DNA of 64,000 nucleotides from Lactarius indigo (Eukaryota > Basidiomycota > Agaricomycetes > Russulales > Russulaceae): contig JAFKAC010000001.1 of NCBI GenBank assembly GCA_025766275.1, forward strand, positions 3,038,001 to 3,102,000, in the 5' to 3' direction. The position numbers and the translations under genes are program-made. Positions 33,950-46,079 of the stretch are shown piece by piece. Each line of letters opens with the position of its first letter. Position 1 is the stretch's first letter. The notes beneath the pieces are model-generated. The model was not told the origin of the DNA, made no database searches, and was given only the letters and a program-made list of their open reading frames with translations.

Positions 33950-36240
33950 TCGGGGAGGTTGAAAGATGCGTGGCGTAGGGAAAAGAAAAAAAAAAACAAA
34001 GGTACGTCTGTTTCCACCGTCGATAATTCGATTTTCTTATGATACCGCTCGCAATCCCGTGTGTCACGTCCGTGTGTCGCACAATTGAGTCGGAAGCACC
34101 ATGACTCCCGGTGTTTCGATTCTTTATGCAACCATCGAAGACACCGGACAGATGTTTGCCTCGGCAGCCTCACACCCCCTTTACGTCCTTACAGACGCTC
34201 TTCGTGTATCGTGTATTCGTGTTTCTCTGCTTATTTGACCACTACACACAATCCTGTCGTCGTCCCTCCCTGCTGGCTCATGTATGTATTGATCACTACA
34301 AGACCTCCGACACACTTGATTCCGACATTTGAGCTTGGCGGAGTAGGCTCGACATCACGTTCAGAGTTCAGACATCTTCCGTCAAGGGTTCTGTCCAAAG
34401 TGGGACTCTATTCCGATGGATCCTTGGACATGTTAGTTTATGGCATCCGGAGACAAGGACCGGTTACCGGAAGTACGTCCATCTACAAGAACAGCAAATT
34501 TAGAAGTCTGCATGAGATTGTATTCGCTCGAACTCACATTTGCACGATTGTCAAGCCAAAGAGGCTACCGGTTTAATAAGTAGCTGCATGGAAGCACCCA
34601 AGCAGGACTCACGTAGTACTGATGAGTAGCCCAGTGGCCCCGACAAAAGCCGCTCCGAAGGAAATGTCAACGACAGACGGGCTAAGCATGGTGTGAAGCT
34701 GTACTTTCAAGGGATATGGAATACCTCACCAAGAAAAGTTTGACTTACAACGAACATAAACTGGTGGTGTGGTGCTAATGGCCGAGAAAGGCGGACGTTG
34801 GACAGGCGACTCCGAACGGCTGAAACTGAGTGGTTTCAAGCCTACTACAGTACATAAGGGCCGCGGTGCCCAACGTAAAGTTGATGTTCGATGTTCAGCT
34901 GCCACCAGGAGACGCGGCAGCGGCGGCACTTCCGAGTCTGATGTACGTCACACGGACAGTGCGACACTCGGACAGGGTTGTGAGTTGTGACAAAACAAGC
35001 CGAATACTTAGTGTAGTAATGGACCGAGTGTATGGCGTCGTAACTACTGTGTATCCCTGGGGTCCAACAATCAATCAGCTAAAAGCTGCAATCGTCGACG
35101 GGTAGAGACACAGACCCCCCACACTACACCTCTTCCGCGCTCTGAGAGTCACCTCCAACATGCCTGTTGATGTGTCCATCAATGGCCGATGCGCACCCCT
35201 GCCAAATACACCACACTACAGTCAGTCACAGGGTCAACCTCGTCTAGGAGACGAACCGGATATGCGCCCATGTCCCTGCGTCGTGGTGATCACCAGGGTG
35301 ATCTGGGTGCCCGTGACTGGTAATGTCGTGACCCACCATACACAAGTGTAAATACACGCGTGGTGACGCCACCTCTGGGTGGAGTACACCATGTATGGTG
35401 TGCGGACATCAGCCCTTGGTCCAAAATCAGTCTCACTGTACACACAAAACCCGTCAATAGACTTGAAAGTGTAAAAACATCCAATACGATACCATTAACC
35501 ATCCTTGATCATCAGAGAACACGTCTAAGATGTTGCAAGTGCCCAGGCGTGATGCGGCGCAAGTGGGCGCGCAGGCTTCCGCGGGGCAAGAGATGTCGTA
35601 TGTAGTTCCGTGGCAGTTGTGGCCGCGCCCGTGTTGAATAGCTAAGCCCGCACACGAGTGCTGCGGGGTCGGTAAAGGGAATGGTGAGCTACATGGAGCC
35701 CCGCTGGATTGGGTGGTTGCAGGTGATCGGAAACAGTCGTGCATGCTTCCGCACAATGCAAGACTTCACAGACGTGGGTGCCTTGGTCGTAGACGCGTCA
35801 TGCGCAATTTCCTAAGGCCGCGCGCAAGTGTGGCGAGATCGGGAATATGAACAGTGGGCTATGGTCAATAGTGATCGGAAATGGTCATGCACGCTTCCGC
35901 AGGACGCGAAACTTCGCGGAGATAGCCTCCTCGGTCTTTGATGGGTCGCGCTAGAGTCGGTAAGGCCGCGCGTGGGTGCGGCACGCTGGGGAAACCGGGG
36001 AACGCGAGGGGGAACGTTGAAAAGTCGAAATGTGCAAAGAGCCCTAAGGGCGCTAAGGACAGTCAGGACAAAAATGGAAAACGTTCGAAACGTCCTAAGG
36101 ACGCTAAGTGCTAAGCATGCTATCGTAAGCAAAGGCTTGGGTGCACGTATCTTAGGGGTCCCGCGGTGGGGCCTGTGGTGGCCGTTGTGGCGAGTTGCCA
36201 GGTATCTGTGCGAGTGCGCTGTTAAAAGGTAAGCCATTAC
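33950..36240. other. hAT interior without supported gene; degenerate tandem repeats at 35550-36000
   Basis: Open frames here are short and overlapping with no recognisable domain. From about 35550 to 36000, three imperfect units of roughly 180-200 bp recur, each with GGCCGCGC..., TGATCGGAAA and ATGCACGCTTCCGC-like words. This looks like a decayed tandem repeat. Confidence 0.4.
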
Positions 36241-37678
36241 CAGTACTTATGCGAGGGGTGACTTATGTGAATTAAATTGAAGTGTCACCGAAGGCACGAA
36301 GGGCCGCGGCGCCCTTGCACTGTACAGGCCACTGACATCTGTGGGTACTGGATGACGGGAGAGCAGGGCGACGGGGGAGGAAAGACATTTGAAGGTGGTG
36401 TCGGAGGTGGGGAAAGAGTAACCAGAAGGGCCGATGCGATATGTGTCAACCAAGGAAGAGGGAATTGAAAAGTACAATACATACCTTTTTGCGGTCGGAA
36501 AGTGTGAGCGTGAGCGTTGACTGACTAGCAGGCGTGGAACATCACGAGTCAGTCTCATGAAACGACCTTATTTGGTCACCCAAACTTGCTGCCTAGACGA
36601 AGTTGCTGCGCGTACACCTCAGCGAGATGAGAGTTAAGGATAAGAGTCCGAACGCGTTCGGACGCGTTCACGTGTGGTTCAGCAGAATCTGAGTTTCGCT
36701 GAACCCCGAACGGAACCGTCAGTCCGGTTCAGGACAGACGGCCGAACCCGAACCTGAAATTGGGTCTGGTTCAGTTAGGTTCGGGTCCAAACCAAAGTTC
36801 AGAACCGAACTTTGACACCACTATATCTTCGGGTTGCATACCTGAGCTTTCGAGGGATGCCGTTCCCAATGCGTCAATGAAATCTTGCGTTGTCTGCAAG
36901 TCTGGGAGATGTATAACTGTCCTGGGTCCCTCGTCGTCCGAGTCAGGTTCGTCCTCTATAGGATCTGGCTGTATGCGCCCCGAGCTATGTCGCCCAGTCT
37001 CAGCTGTATCCAGAGTCGGCTCAGAAGAGTAAGCACTGGCGTGTTCGTAACTAGCATCAGCTGAATCTTGCTCGTTGTGCGCTTCAAGGTCGAGAGGCCA
37101 GCCAGCCCGGGTTCGAGAAGTGCTGGGCTCCCCTCCAGACGGCAGATGTGTCTCCGAGCGTGCTTCGGGATCGAGAGGCCCAGTGTCAGCCCGAGTTCGA
37201 GAAGCGCTGGGCTCTCCTCCAGGTAGCTGACTCGTCGCCGAGGCATGCTACAAGAAACCATATTCCAATCAGATCACATATGCAAGCTGCACAAAGAGAC
37301 GGAATACCTGTCCACGGTCTATATCCTGGATGTTCTGAGTCCTTCGACGTTCGCTCGCACATTCACGCATGGCAGCTGCCCTTGCACTTGCTGCCACCGG
37401 GACATCCCCAATGGAATGCAGGAAGTTGGCGAGATGTGTTCTTGCAGCATGTTGGCGCACGGACTTGCGGCTTACCATTGGACCACAAGTATGTCTGAGG
37501 TCTAAATGGACATGATATTCACGGATGGAGGACACGGATAAGTCGCTGCGAACGCAAGGATACAATATCTCGGAGAAACGATCTGAGTCAAAATCAAATT
37601 ATGTAAACGAAATTAAACAAAATTATATACGGACTTCCCACTGGGGTTGAAGCCATATTGCAGCTCCCTCCAGTTGCA

Positions 37679-39820
37679 ATGCGCTACGCTGTTCTCGTTA
37701 CAGGGCCAGCAGGCGCTGGCAAGTCTACCTTCTGCGCCTCGCTTATGACACACCTCCACGCTTCTAGGCGTACCGGTCATCTCGTCAACCTCGATCCTGC
37801 CGCGGCGCCCGATAGCTTCGAGTATGCGCCAACCATAGATATCAAAGACCTCGTTTCGGTCGAGGACGTTATGAGCGAGCTTGGTTACGGACCGAATGGC
37901 GGACTCGTCTACTGCTTCGAGTACGTGAGTACTTTTTCCTCCGCGTCCTAAGTGATAACCCCGGGTTTCTACGGACACATAGATACCTCTTACAGAACAT
38001 GGACTGGCTCGAGGAGGAAGTCGGCGAATACGAAGACGACTACCTTATCATCGATTGTCCGGGTATGTCTGGCGTCCTCATCTCTCCGTGTTCACCGATG
38101 CGGCACGCCACGCTGCAGCAAGCCTAGACCGCCGGCGGCGCTGACCGATACTCCACATGTCTTCCTGCAGGCCAGATAGAGCTCTATACACACCATCCGT
38201 TCCTCCCCACTCTCGTGAAGAACCTCCAACGGCTGGGTATGCGTACATCTGCGGTCTATCTTCTTGAATCGCAATTCATGGAAGATAAATACAAGTTCTT
38301 CAGGTGTGTCATCGGGCTTCTTTTCGGATTGCCTGCACAGCGTTTTGTATATGTTTACTTCATATGCCGTCAAAGCCGAGGGCGACGTCACACTGTACCC
38401 ACGTTATCTTTGCCATGAGCAACAACACGTTCATTTCCACGCACCCGTGCAGTGCAAGAGTTTCTAGTTTTGTGCCCTTCACCCTAACTCCGTCAATTCC
38501 GCCTTTCTAGTCTCTTTGTACCGATAACACCGGCTTACGACTCGTAGTGGCGTCTTATCAGCCATGTCGGCCATGGTTAACCTTGAGGTCCCCTGGATTA
38601 ACGTAATGTCAAAAATGGATCTCGTCCTCCCCAATCCCGAGGAGCCTGCCGCCGGCGGTCGCAATGGCCTTCGTACACGTCGGAACATTGCACGGTAAAT
38701 TTCTCCCTTTGTCATTCTCGCGTGGTATAATTTTACCCGAACTATCGGAACTCGTGCCTTCAGTGACGTTCTTCTCTTCTTTCATATCCGCACCTTGGCC
38801 GGTGCATGTTCACATTCGTCACATACTTAACTGTATCTGTTTTCTCTCTTGTTCACCCTTGCACGCGTTGTCCGACAGGTACTTGGATCCAGACCCTCTT
38901 TTATTGGCTGCACCTCACGGAAACGGGGATGAAGAGAACAGTGTCAACCCGCGCTTCCACGCGCTCAATCAGGCTCTTGTGCAGCTGGTGAGTCGCGTTG
39001 CCACTTAATACACACGGAATCGACCTTCCCACATGGGTCCTTTATCACGAGCCGGAGCGCGGATCTGCGAGAAACAACAGGTCGTGCTAGACCTCGTTAC
39101 TTTGTTGCGCCATCTGTTGCCTTCTCTCTCGAAATTCTCGCAGAAGAGAAAGCGCCCATAATGGCAATCATGATCTTCCTATCTCTTCCCATGTTATTTT
39201 TTTGAACTGGCACCGAAGTCTATTCTGGTGCTTAACGGCAACTCTGGTCCACATTCATATCTACTTTATTTTTCCCACTTGCAAAATGAAGTAACTCTCT
39301 GACGTGTTTTCACATGACGTGACGGATAGATTGAGGACCACCCGCTTGTGACGTTCCTTCCGCTCGATCTGACCAACCCTGATTCCATTGAGAATGTGCT
39401 CAGCCATATCGACTACACGATGCAATACGGAGAGGATGAAGAACCGAAAGAGGTGGGTGCCACGCGTGCTGCGCCTGTTTTCCCGCGACTATGGTACCAT
39501 CCCCCACGCAAAGACAGGCGTTGGATTGCGTCTCTTTCCTTCATAGAACGAGACATGAGGCTGACTATACCTTTGTCTTCCTTTGCATTCTTATGACCGC
39601 ATGCCGAACTACGCCACTTAACGCATTCGTCGTCGTGACGCCCATTTCGACATGTTCTCATTGGGCTCCGCTCCCTCCATCATTCCCTGGTGACACTCGC
39701 ATACTTACGGTCCCGAACTCCGCGACTGCTGCGACTTGCTGCGCTCCGCCATAATCACGTGACTGTCGCTCACCACAGCCTCGTGATCTCGACGAGGGAG
39801 ATTTTGCAGAGATGGAGTAA
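37679..39820 (+). CDS. GPN3: GPN-loop GTPase 3 (RNA polymerase II assembly factor)
   Basis: GPN GTPases help assemble and import RNA polymerase II. Seven exons (37679-37920, 37983-38062, 38171-38303, 38548-38694, 38879-38987, 39330-39452, 39779-39820) give 291 aa. Motifs in order are the P-loop GPAGAGKST (G1), the diagnostic GPN insertion in [29 protein letters not shown] (G3), NVMSKMDL (G4) and the C-terminal DFAEME. GPN3 rather than GPN2 is chosen from the GPNGGLVYC context and length. Its introns (62-342 nt) are longer than those of neighbouring genes. It starts right next to the tnp2 5' region. Confidence 0.93.
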
Positions 39821-40825
39821 GAGGTACCCCCATTTGAGACCTGACAACTGTAGGGTGCACAGAAGCGGTGTATTGTGGTATGTAGTGTGATACTATAGGA
39901 CGTTCAGGATTGCATGGTCTCTCACACCGTTGGTCATGTGATAGTGGATACCAGTGCACAGATGACTTGTTCGCGGAGTCACTGACGCAGTTTAGTACAG
40001 CCAACCGAAACGTTGGGACCGCCTCTGTCGAATTGGCTTGACTCCATATGACAGCCAAGGCGCGGGATAGCCCTCCAGTGGAGACACTTCCCCACTGCGA
40101 TCCTAGTATCATGTGGTTATCGTTATCGAGCTAAGAGAGTGGCGTAGGTGAGCGGCTGCACCACTACAACACGCACAAGTGGGTCGTCGGGTGGATTCTT
40201 TGTACCACTGGAAACGAAACGAGGCTTGTGATCCGGCGCCGCCGGTATGGAAAAACGCTGGAAGCCGGGTACTGAAATCAAAGACCAAATGGTAGAGGCG
40301 ATACTCACACCAAATCTGAACACGCGCCGATCACAATAGTTTTCGCGCTGGTCGAATGCGCCGCATAGCACGCAATCCTTCGCCATTATATCGTCGTGGA
40401 TCCTTGAAAGGGATAAATATGACCCAAAGGGGGAGGGGGGGGGTGTCGGAGCGAGAAGGGTACGATGCGGGTTGGATTGTTTACAAGCGTGGCTGGCGTT
40501 GCAAATTGAAGGAGCAATGCATGGAGTGCCACTCCATGCAACGTGACGAATCGTCTGGGGGAATGGGCGGGACACGCGCAGGCGGGCTGGACCAGGGCCA
40601 TGTATGCCGGGGCGATGCGAGACAACGGGCGCATCTTCGCGCCTGAGTCGGGGTGGACAGTGGACACAGCCCCGCGGTTGTGACCAAAAAAAAAGGATGA
40701 GGGCACCGAGCCGAGAGGGTGGCGGGGGATAGGTGAGATCCGATCTAATGTGAACGCGATATAAAGTCGCCCACTCCATTCACCAATTCCAACTCCCAAC
40801 TCCAAGCCGTCTTCATTCCCCCGTC
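39821..40825. other. Intergenic region, no gene supported
   Basis: About 1 kb between GPN3 and the next gene. The longest frame (40123-40779, minus) has Pro-rich low-complexity content and no domain. A G-run (40431-40442) and an A-run (40685-40694) are present. The right end is probably the promoter of the gene at 40826 (ATATAAAG near 40760). Confidence 0.4.
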
Positions 40826-41398
40826 ATGTCGTTCTACGTCCCATCCACCCCCTCGCGTCATCGTTCACGCTCTTACTCCCTCGCCCAGCCAACTCAGATG
40901 GCTGCAACAACGTACCCGTATCCGGCCACCCCTTACTCAGGATACAACACTCTCGCACCAAACTACTACGACAATCCTAGTTACAATAGCAGCCAAACCT
41001 ACTACGTTGCACCTTCAATATCCGGGAGGAGTCGCAGTCGCAGTCGTTCCCGTCATGCTCATGGCCATAGTCACGGCCACTCCCATCGTCGTTCACATTC
41101 ACACCACCATCCCCATGGTCACCAACGCCGGTCCCACAGCACTACTTCTCACAGGCACCGCCGACCAAGCCACCATGTACGCTTCTCCCTGTCCAGAAAT
41201 GAACGGTTAGCTCATTTCTTTCTTAAATTTTAGCAAGGCTCTCACCGCCAACCCCCAAGCATCACTTATCCCCCCCATCACTCCCCAACTATTGGAGAGC
41301 GCATCCTCAGTTTCTTTGGTTTCGGGAACAATCACCGTTATGTTGACCAGCATGGTCGTTCCGTCGACAATCGCGGGAGGACATTACACAAATATTAA
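40826..41398 (+). CDS. Small Ser/Arg/His-rich hypothetical protein
   Basis: Two exons (40826-41176 and 41234-41398) give 171 aa. The first exon has a Tyr/Pro-rich region (TTYPYPATPYSGYNTLAPNY), then GRSRSRSRSRHAHGHSHGHS and further His-rich tracts. The second exon encodes a compact C-terminus (GERILSFFGFG, then RYVDQHGRSVDNRGR). The GTACGC donor at 41177 was chosen over GTTAGC at 41206, because the latter leaves an intron under 30 nt and breaks the tail. The (V/I)DxxGR...DxxGR tail looks conserved, but I assign no function. His runs could bind metal. Confidence 0.65.
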
Positions 41399-43300
41399 GA
41401 TTCGCGTTGAGATGACCGAGTATCCCCCCGTTTCGTCACGCGTCAGGGACCGCAGCGCGCGTGTTTGCGCTAAAAACATTCTTGCTCAAGCTTCGATACC
41501 AACTAGTCGCGTGTCGACTCTGTCTTACCACGCCATGCAAAGTTTGGAGACTTCTCATTTCATCTTATCAATCCCCGCCGACTTCCCCGCGCCGCCCCCT
41601 CGGACAGTAACTTCCAAACAGCAGCTTGGGCGCACCTCCCACACGTAGTGCCGCAGGCACCGTCCGTATCGCACGGCCAGGAGTCTCCGGTCTGCCTACT
41701 CCCCTGTGCTGATTGCATCTAATGATCCTACGTTACCCGGATGATGTTGTTTTACGATACTTACCTCTATCTATTCGTGCCAGACAAACTCTCATCAATG
41801 TATGTAACAGTGTAGCCAGCATAGTCGCCGAATTACGAATGTGTATTCGTCAGTTACCAAGATGACAAACGTTCGTCGCTCTGGCTGAGTGGTGTCTGCT
41901 GATATTCCCACCGATATGAACGTGTAAGTGGCTTCGCTATCTGCCTCGTGTGCCCTTTAGGGCCTGAACTTCCCTGGGAGGACGTCACTGGGAACAACAC
42001 GAGGCAAACCTTAACGTACACCGAAGACAACAAATAGACATCTCTCGGCGAATCGAGAACAAATGGGCGTCATGCGGCGATCCAAAATGAGGGACAAAGT
42101 TTAAAATTTTTGCTCACAGAAATCGGGTGGAGATAAGTGACGAACCCGAACGCGACTCGCATCGTGCTTCAACAATGGTCACCAGAAACAAAACGGCATG
42201 TGGCAGACACAATGCGAGCAATCGAGCTCAGCCCGCCGGAAAAAGAGAACAAGCGCGCGCGTGTGCGCCTGTGAGAGGCAAGGAAGCGAAAAGGGAAAGA
42301 GAAGCTCAGCCTGAGGCGCGGCGCAACGCGGGGCCTTGGAACGGACTTGTATGCTTTCCCTCTCGTACTTACGGGGGAATCATGCTCGCAGAACCACGAT
42401 GGGAAAATGGGGGTGGGGCTCGGTTGGTTCCGCCGAGGATCGGAGCAGCAGTGGGAGTGAGGTGAGTGCCATTCACTTGTGCATACTGTGCCAAAAAAAA
42501 AAAAAAGCAATGTTCCCAGAACAGACTTATCTCTCCCGACTCTGTGGTCGAGCGTGCGCCGGCTGCGCGCAGTTACCAGTAGTGGCTGGCGGAAGGCGGA
42601 AGTTAGTCAGACACTATGTGTGTGTGGGAAGAAACCTGGTTCTCAGTATGGTTATCCTTGGATTCAGATGGCACCGATTACCCATTTATCTCTGGTCGGT
42701 GGCTTTCGCTCTCAATTAGGGGACGAGGAAGGAATGAATGAATGATGGCGACAGCAGCGCTAGCCCCCGAGTAATATGAAAGTTCTTCCCTGCGGGCGTC
42801 GAAAAAGAGCGAGAACATCACGCAGTAGCTGGACACCATTTGATTGAGCGAGGCGCCGGCCGCAATGACCACAAATTTTTTTTTTCGTGCTTCATTGACG
42901 CCGTCATGGATCTATCCCTATACGCATTTATTGGGGGACCAGGGACGGCATACTTCGAGAAGAAGAACCGGCAAGCGAGAGGGCGAATGATGAGCCGTAC
43001 GTACAGTAGACGAGCGAACTGGTGTAGCTCCTAGGACCCTCGGGATACAGGAATGAAGTGGTGCCGTTCAGCACCTGGGCTTATCGGCCGCGGTCGTGGA
43101 TATGGTGGTTCAAAGGGCCAGAACTCGATCATACGAGCTAAGCGCAGCCCATCGGCAGTCTTGGGTGTCCGTTGTCTGAGACCCATTTTTGGCTAATTGA
43201 CATGAATGGAAGATAGAACCGTCATTTGTGGGTTCGTGGTCAGCATCAGCTTCGCGGTAATCGCCGGGTGGTCTCATTGTTGGCGCGCTTGCCAGTGCTT
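41399..43300. other. Long intergenic region, no gene supported
   Basis: 1.9 kb with many short frames on both strands and no recognisable domain. A-runs occur at 42490-42505 and a T-run at 42877-42885. Part of it may be 3' UTR of the upstream gene or eroded transposon sequence. Confidence 0.35.
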
Positions 43301-43659
43301 CCACAAGTCTCGCTGTCTCGTTGCTGTTAGTGGGCGTTCAAGCGCTGAGCCACAACCTCCGTGCCGTTGGCGTTTCTCTTGTTAAAGCTCGATCGACACT
43401 AGAAGCATCTGCTACGCGTGCTACTGAATCTTCCTGACGAGGTGCCAAGCCAGATCCACGCCAAAAAATTCATTCTCCACTATTTTGCATGCGATTGTAC
43501 TATTCTTGATGTCCCCCACGACACTTCGGCAGGTCACAAATTGGGCTACAGAGCTCGGCAGCCACACAGTCGATATCTCGGTCGTTTGTTATATGCCTCC
43601 CTTTATTTAGCCATAGAGGTGAAAATGCAGGCCACATTCTAATCTACCGAAGTTGAAGC

Positions 43660-44410
43660 GTATTGGTCAGCAAATTTGGTGGCGGCGTGGAGGGCATTGC
43701 GAGCTATCGTCGTCATTCCTGCCGCTGTCACTGCAAATGCGTACTAAGTCTTAATTCTTGATTAATGACGACTGCTAACTACTCTAGGTGTTTTCCCTTA
43801 CACGACTCTCGCTCTTGTTTTTTTGTTACTGTATTCTTTGTCGCTAAACACCTTGTGCCGCCGTCGCTACTCTTTCTGAAGCTTGACGACACCGACTGTA
43901 ATGCACTATCCCTATCCCAAAAGACGCGCTAAGAGTTTCGCTTCCCACTGCTTCCATGCGTATTGCACTACGACGCTATACTGCGAACTATCGTTGTCTT
44001 CCCTGTTGCTGTCACAACAAATCCTTGCTAAGTTTTTACTCTCAGTTAATCATATGGTGACGACTGCTGACCACTCTGAGTGTTTTTAAGTGTACGAATT
44101 TTGCTTATTTCGCTGCTAAACGTGCTGAACCATGGCGCCCTCGTGCCACGTCGCTGCTCAATTCTTTCTAAAGCTTGATCGACAAGATCGACATCTAGCG
44201 CGCGTGGTTTTACTTTGTCAAAAAACACGCTAAAGGGTTCGTTCCACACTACTTCCAGGCGTATTGTACTATGTCACTATATTAAAAACCATCATTGTCT
44301 TCCCCGCAACTATCACCGCAAGTGCGTGCTAAACTCATCTTCTCAAATAGTGTGTCACGTGGTGACGGTGGTGACGATTGCTAACCACTCCAAGTATTAT
44401 CACTTTTTTT
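43660..44410. repeat. Tandem promoter modules upstream of metalloprotease D (three units of about 300 bp)
   Basis: The unit contains, in order, AAAGCTTGA(C/T)CGA, a GCTAAAG-TTCGCTTCC patch, CTTCCATGCGTATTGCACTA, (A)CTATCGTTGTCTTCCC, TGCTAAATTC-like words and TGACGACTGCTAACCACTC. Cores recur at about 43766-43796, 44051-44087 and 44356-44402. The last unit is the proximal promoter. A weaker fourth unit may lie at 43380-43440. Confidence 0.75.
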
Positions 44411-44411
44411 G

Positions 44412-44420
44412 TATGAAATA
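44412..44420 (+). promoter_or_regulatory. Degenerate TATA box of metalloprotease D
   Basis: TATGAAATA stands where paralogues E and F have TATAAATA, 75-83 bp upstream of the ATG at 44495. Confidence 0.5.
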
Positions 44421-44494
44421 CCTCCTTGAGTACACGCACCATTTCAGCAAGCCTCATCTTCTCTGCTGCTTTGCACTAGCTGTCTCGATTGACC

Positions 44495-45583
44495 ATGTTC
44501 ACTTCTGCTCTTTCCATCTTATTGGGTGTATCTGTTGCTCTCGCATCCGTTGCCAAAGTCTCCGAGCGTTCCAACCCGAGCGGTATTTCTCGCTGCAGTA
44601 CCACCATAACGGAGGAGAGGATTGCTGAGGCGGAGGAACATTTCAAGGCGAACTATGTCCCCTCGCCTCTTGCAGAGAGGGGATCTGCGGTAATCAATGT
44701 GTTCTTTCATGTCATCAGTGCGGATGGGACGCCGCAAGGCGGAAACCTCCCGTTCGTTTAATTGTCATTCAATATTCAGAGTGCACCCTGCTCAGACGAT
44801 TGCCTCTAGGGATGGCGCCATCTTCGCACAGATGAATGTGCTCAGTAATAACTTTGCTAGCACTGGCCTCGCATTCCGACTTGCGAACATTGACCGCACC
44901 GTGAATGCCGACTGGTTCAATAACGCTGCCCCCAACTCGCCTCAGCAAACTGCCATGAAGAATACCCTTCGAAAGGGTGGTCCTGCTGACCTCAATATTT
45001 ACAGCGTCGGGTGAGTGCCGATCGGACCTCAGAATTATGGGAAAGACTAACTTTGTCCCTGCGCAGATTTAATAGTACAGATCATCTCGGTTATGCTACT
45101 TTCCCTTTCGACTATAACCCAAATTCTAAGGACGATGGTGTCGTATTCCGTTACTCTTCAGTCCCCGGCGGCACAGCAGGGCCTTATAACGAGGGCAAGG
45201 TAAAACTATAATTTTTGATAGAAACTCAACAGTGTTGACATGACTATCACCAAAGACTGTTACACACGAGGTTGGCCACTGGGTCGGTCTATACCACACC
45301 TTCCAAGGTGGCTGTCAAATTCCTGGTGATCTTGTTGACGACACAGCTGCGGAGGCCAGCCCTGCATTCGGTTGCCAATCTGGTCGTAACACTTGCCAAC
45401 AGCCTGGCCCCGACCCTATCCACAACTACATGGACTATTCCGATGATTCCTGCATGACTCAATTCACTTTTGGTGAGCGCAATCTGTTCTTGATGGCAAG
45501 AGTGACACTGACAGCAACTCGCTTAAGGCCAAGCCCGCCGCTTGAGAGGCATGCTTGCCACCTACCGAGGCGTCCATTACTAA
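44495..45583 (+). CDS. Secreted M43-family (pappalysin-like) metalloprotease, copy D
   Basis: 287 aa from five exons: 44495-44751, 44810-45010, 45067-45199, 45256-45472 and 45528-45583. It has a signal peptide ([18 protein letters not shown]), [11 protein letters not shown] and HNYMDY. Exons 2-5 have the same lengths as in copies A-C, so the two clusters share one ancestral gene. D to F form a separate branch, with [16 protein letters not shown] and [15 protein letters not shown] differs around the first Cys loop ([20 protein letters not shown] against the usual VSDTPAEA). No break seen. Confidence 0.9.
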
Positions 45584-46079
45584 GTATTGGCCGAGCCCGT
45601 TATTTGTAGCAGGACTAGTATACAATTTGCATCTATATTGTCTACATACAAACACCCAGAATTCTAATAAATATTCCATGGCGCTTCATTTTCGGGTGAC
45701 AGTGAAACACGAACCACTGGAGAGTCCTGTGCAAATCTGTCGAACTTACACCTCGAATCTCCGAGGAGAATGTCAATGGGGCAAAGGAGGTATGGTGCTT
45801 GGACGGTGCATCCACCGACCTCGATCAACCCCCTACTATCAAAAGAGGGAATCACTTTCACTCGCCAGTAAAATCAATATTAAATAAGATAATTCTTTGA
45901 TGATCGGTGTCAATCGCGTCAATCGCGAATATGGATGCTGCACCCTTCTCAGCCTCATGCGCCGCCAGTCACTGTAATAGGAATCGAGCCGAGACCTTTC
46001 CGAGCCCTCCATACAAAATCTGTACTGGGAAATGCTGCTATAGAAAGATAGGCATCTACTGAGCCCTCTGCCCAACTTG

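Larger units (their letters stand above)
27741..36823 (-). mobile_element. hAT-family DNA transposon, 9.1 kb, inserted in tnp2
   Basis: Terminal inverted repeats of 22 bp begin TAGTGGTGTCAAAGTTCGG (27741-27762 and reverse complement at 36802-36823). They are flanked by an 8-bp duplication TATCTTCG (27733-27740 and 36824-36831), the length typical of hAT elements. Inside is a hAT transposase gene on the minus strand (29036-32511), a second small gene (33265-33937) and several internal repeats. Subterminal regions are rich in CGGTTC/GAACCGG motifs, which may be transposase-binding sites. Confidence 0.92.
19539..37565 (-). pseudogene. tnp2: CACTA (En/Spm)-type tnp2 transposase gene, split by two nested insertions and two stop codons
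   Basis: Minus-strand reading recovers a tnp2/Transposase_21 protein in pieces. The N-terminal part (about 37565-36832) has CGPMVSRKSVRQHAARTH and acidic linkers. The middle part (27732-26991) includes VVPVEHDMCINSCQAYTGPY, CPRCSVSRYF and GPNKPGDIDSFLFPSLFHVA. The next part (21364-20532) has MSGIVGHSGKYGCRLYC and VFTLDMMHLTVLNDPDLLL; the last (to 19539) has YYQRMESRLHFVRQSIHLLT. A hAT element and a copia element interrupt it. Removing each with one TSD copy restores the frame at both sites. In addition, in-frame TGA codons lie at 21078-21080 and 20529-20531. The 5' end and the CACTA terminal repeats were not found. Confidence 0.85.

Noticed and set aside
34830..35105. Plus-strand frame of 91 aa in the hAT interior
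   Set aside because: Too short, no start context or homologous motif, and flanked by decayed repeats.
37618..37652. ATG at 37652 (minus) as tnp2 exon 1 (MASTPVGS)
   Set aside because: Joining it needs a very short second intron, and it would start only 26 bp from the GPN3 ATG, leaving no room for the transposon end; not supported enough.
40123..40779. 218-aa minus-strand frame between GPN3 and the SR/His-rich gene
   Set aside because: Pro/Arg-rich composition without any motif; it also covers the probable promoter of the gene at 40826.
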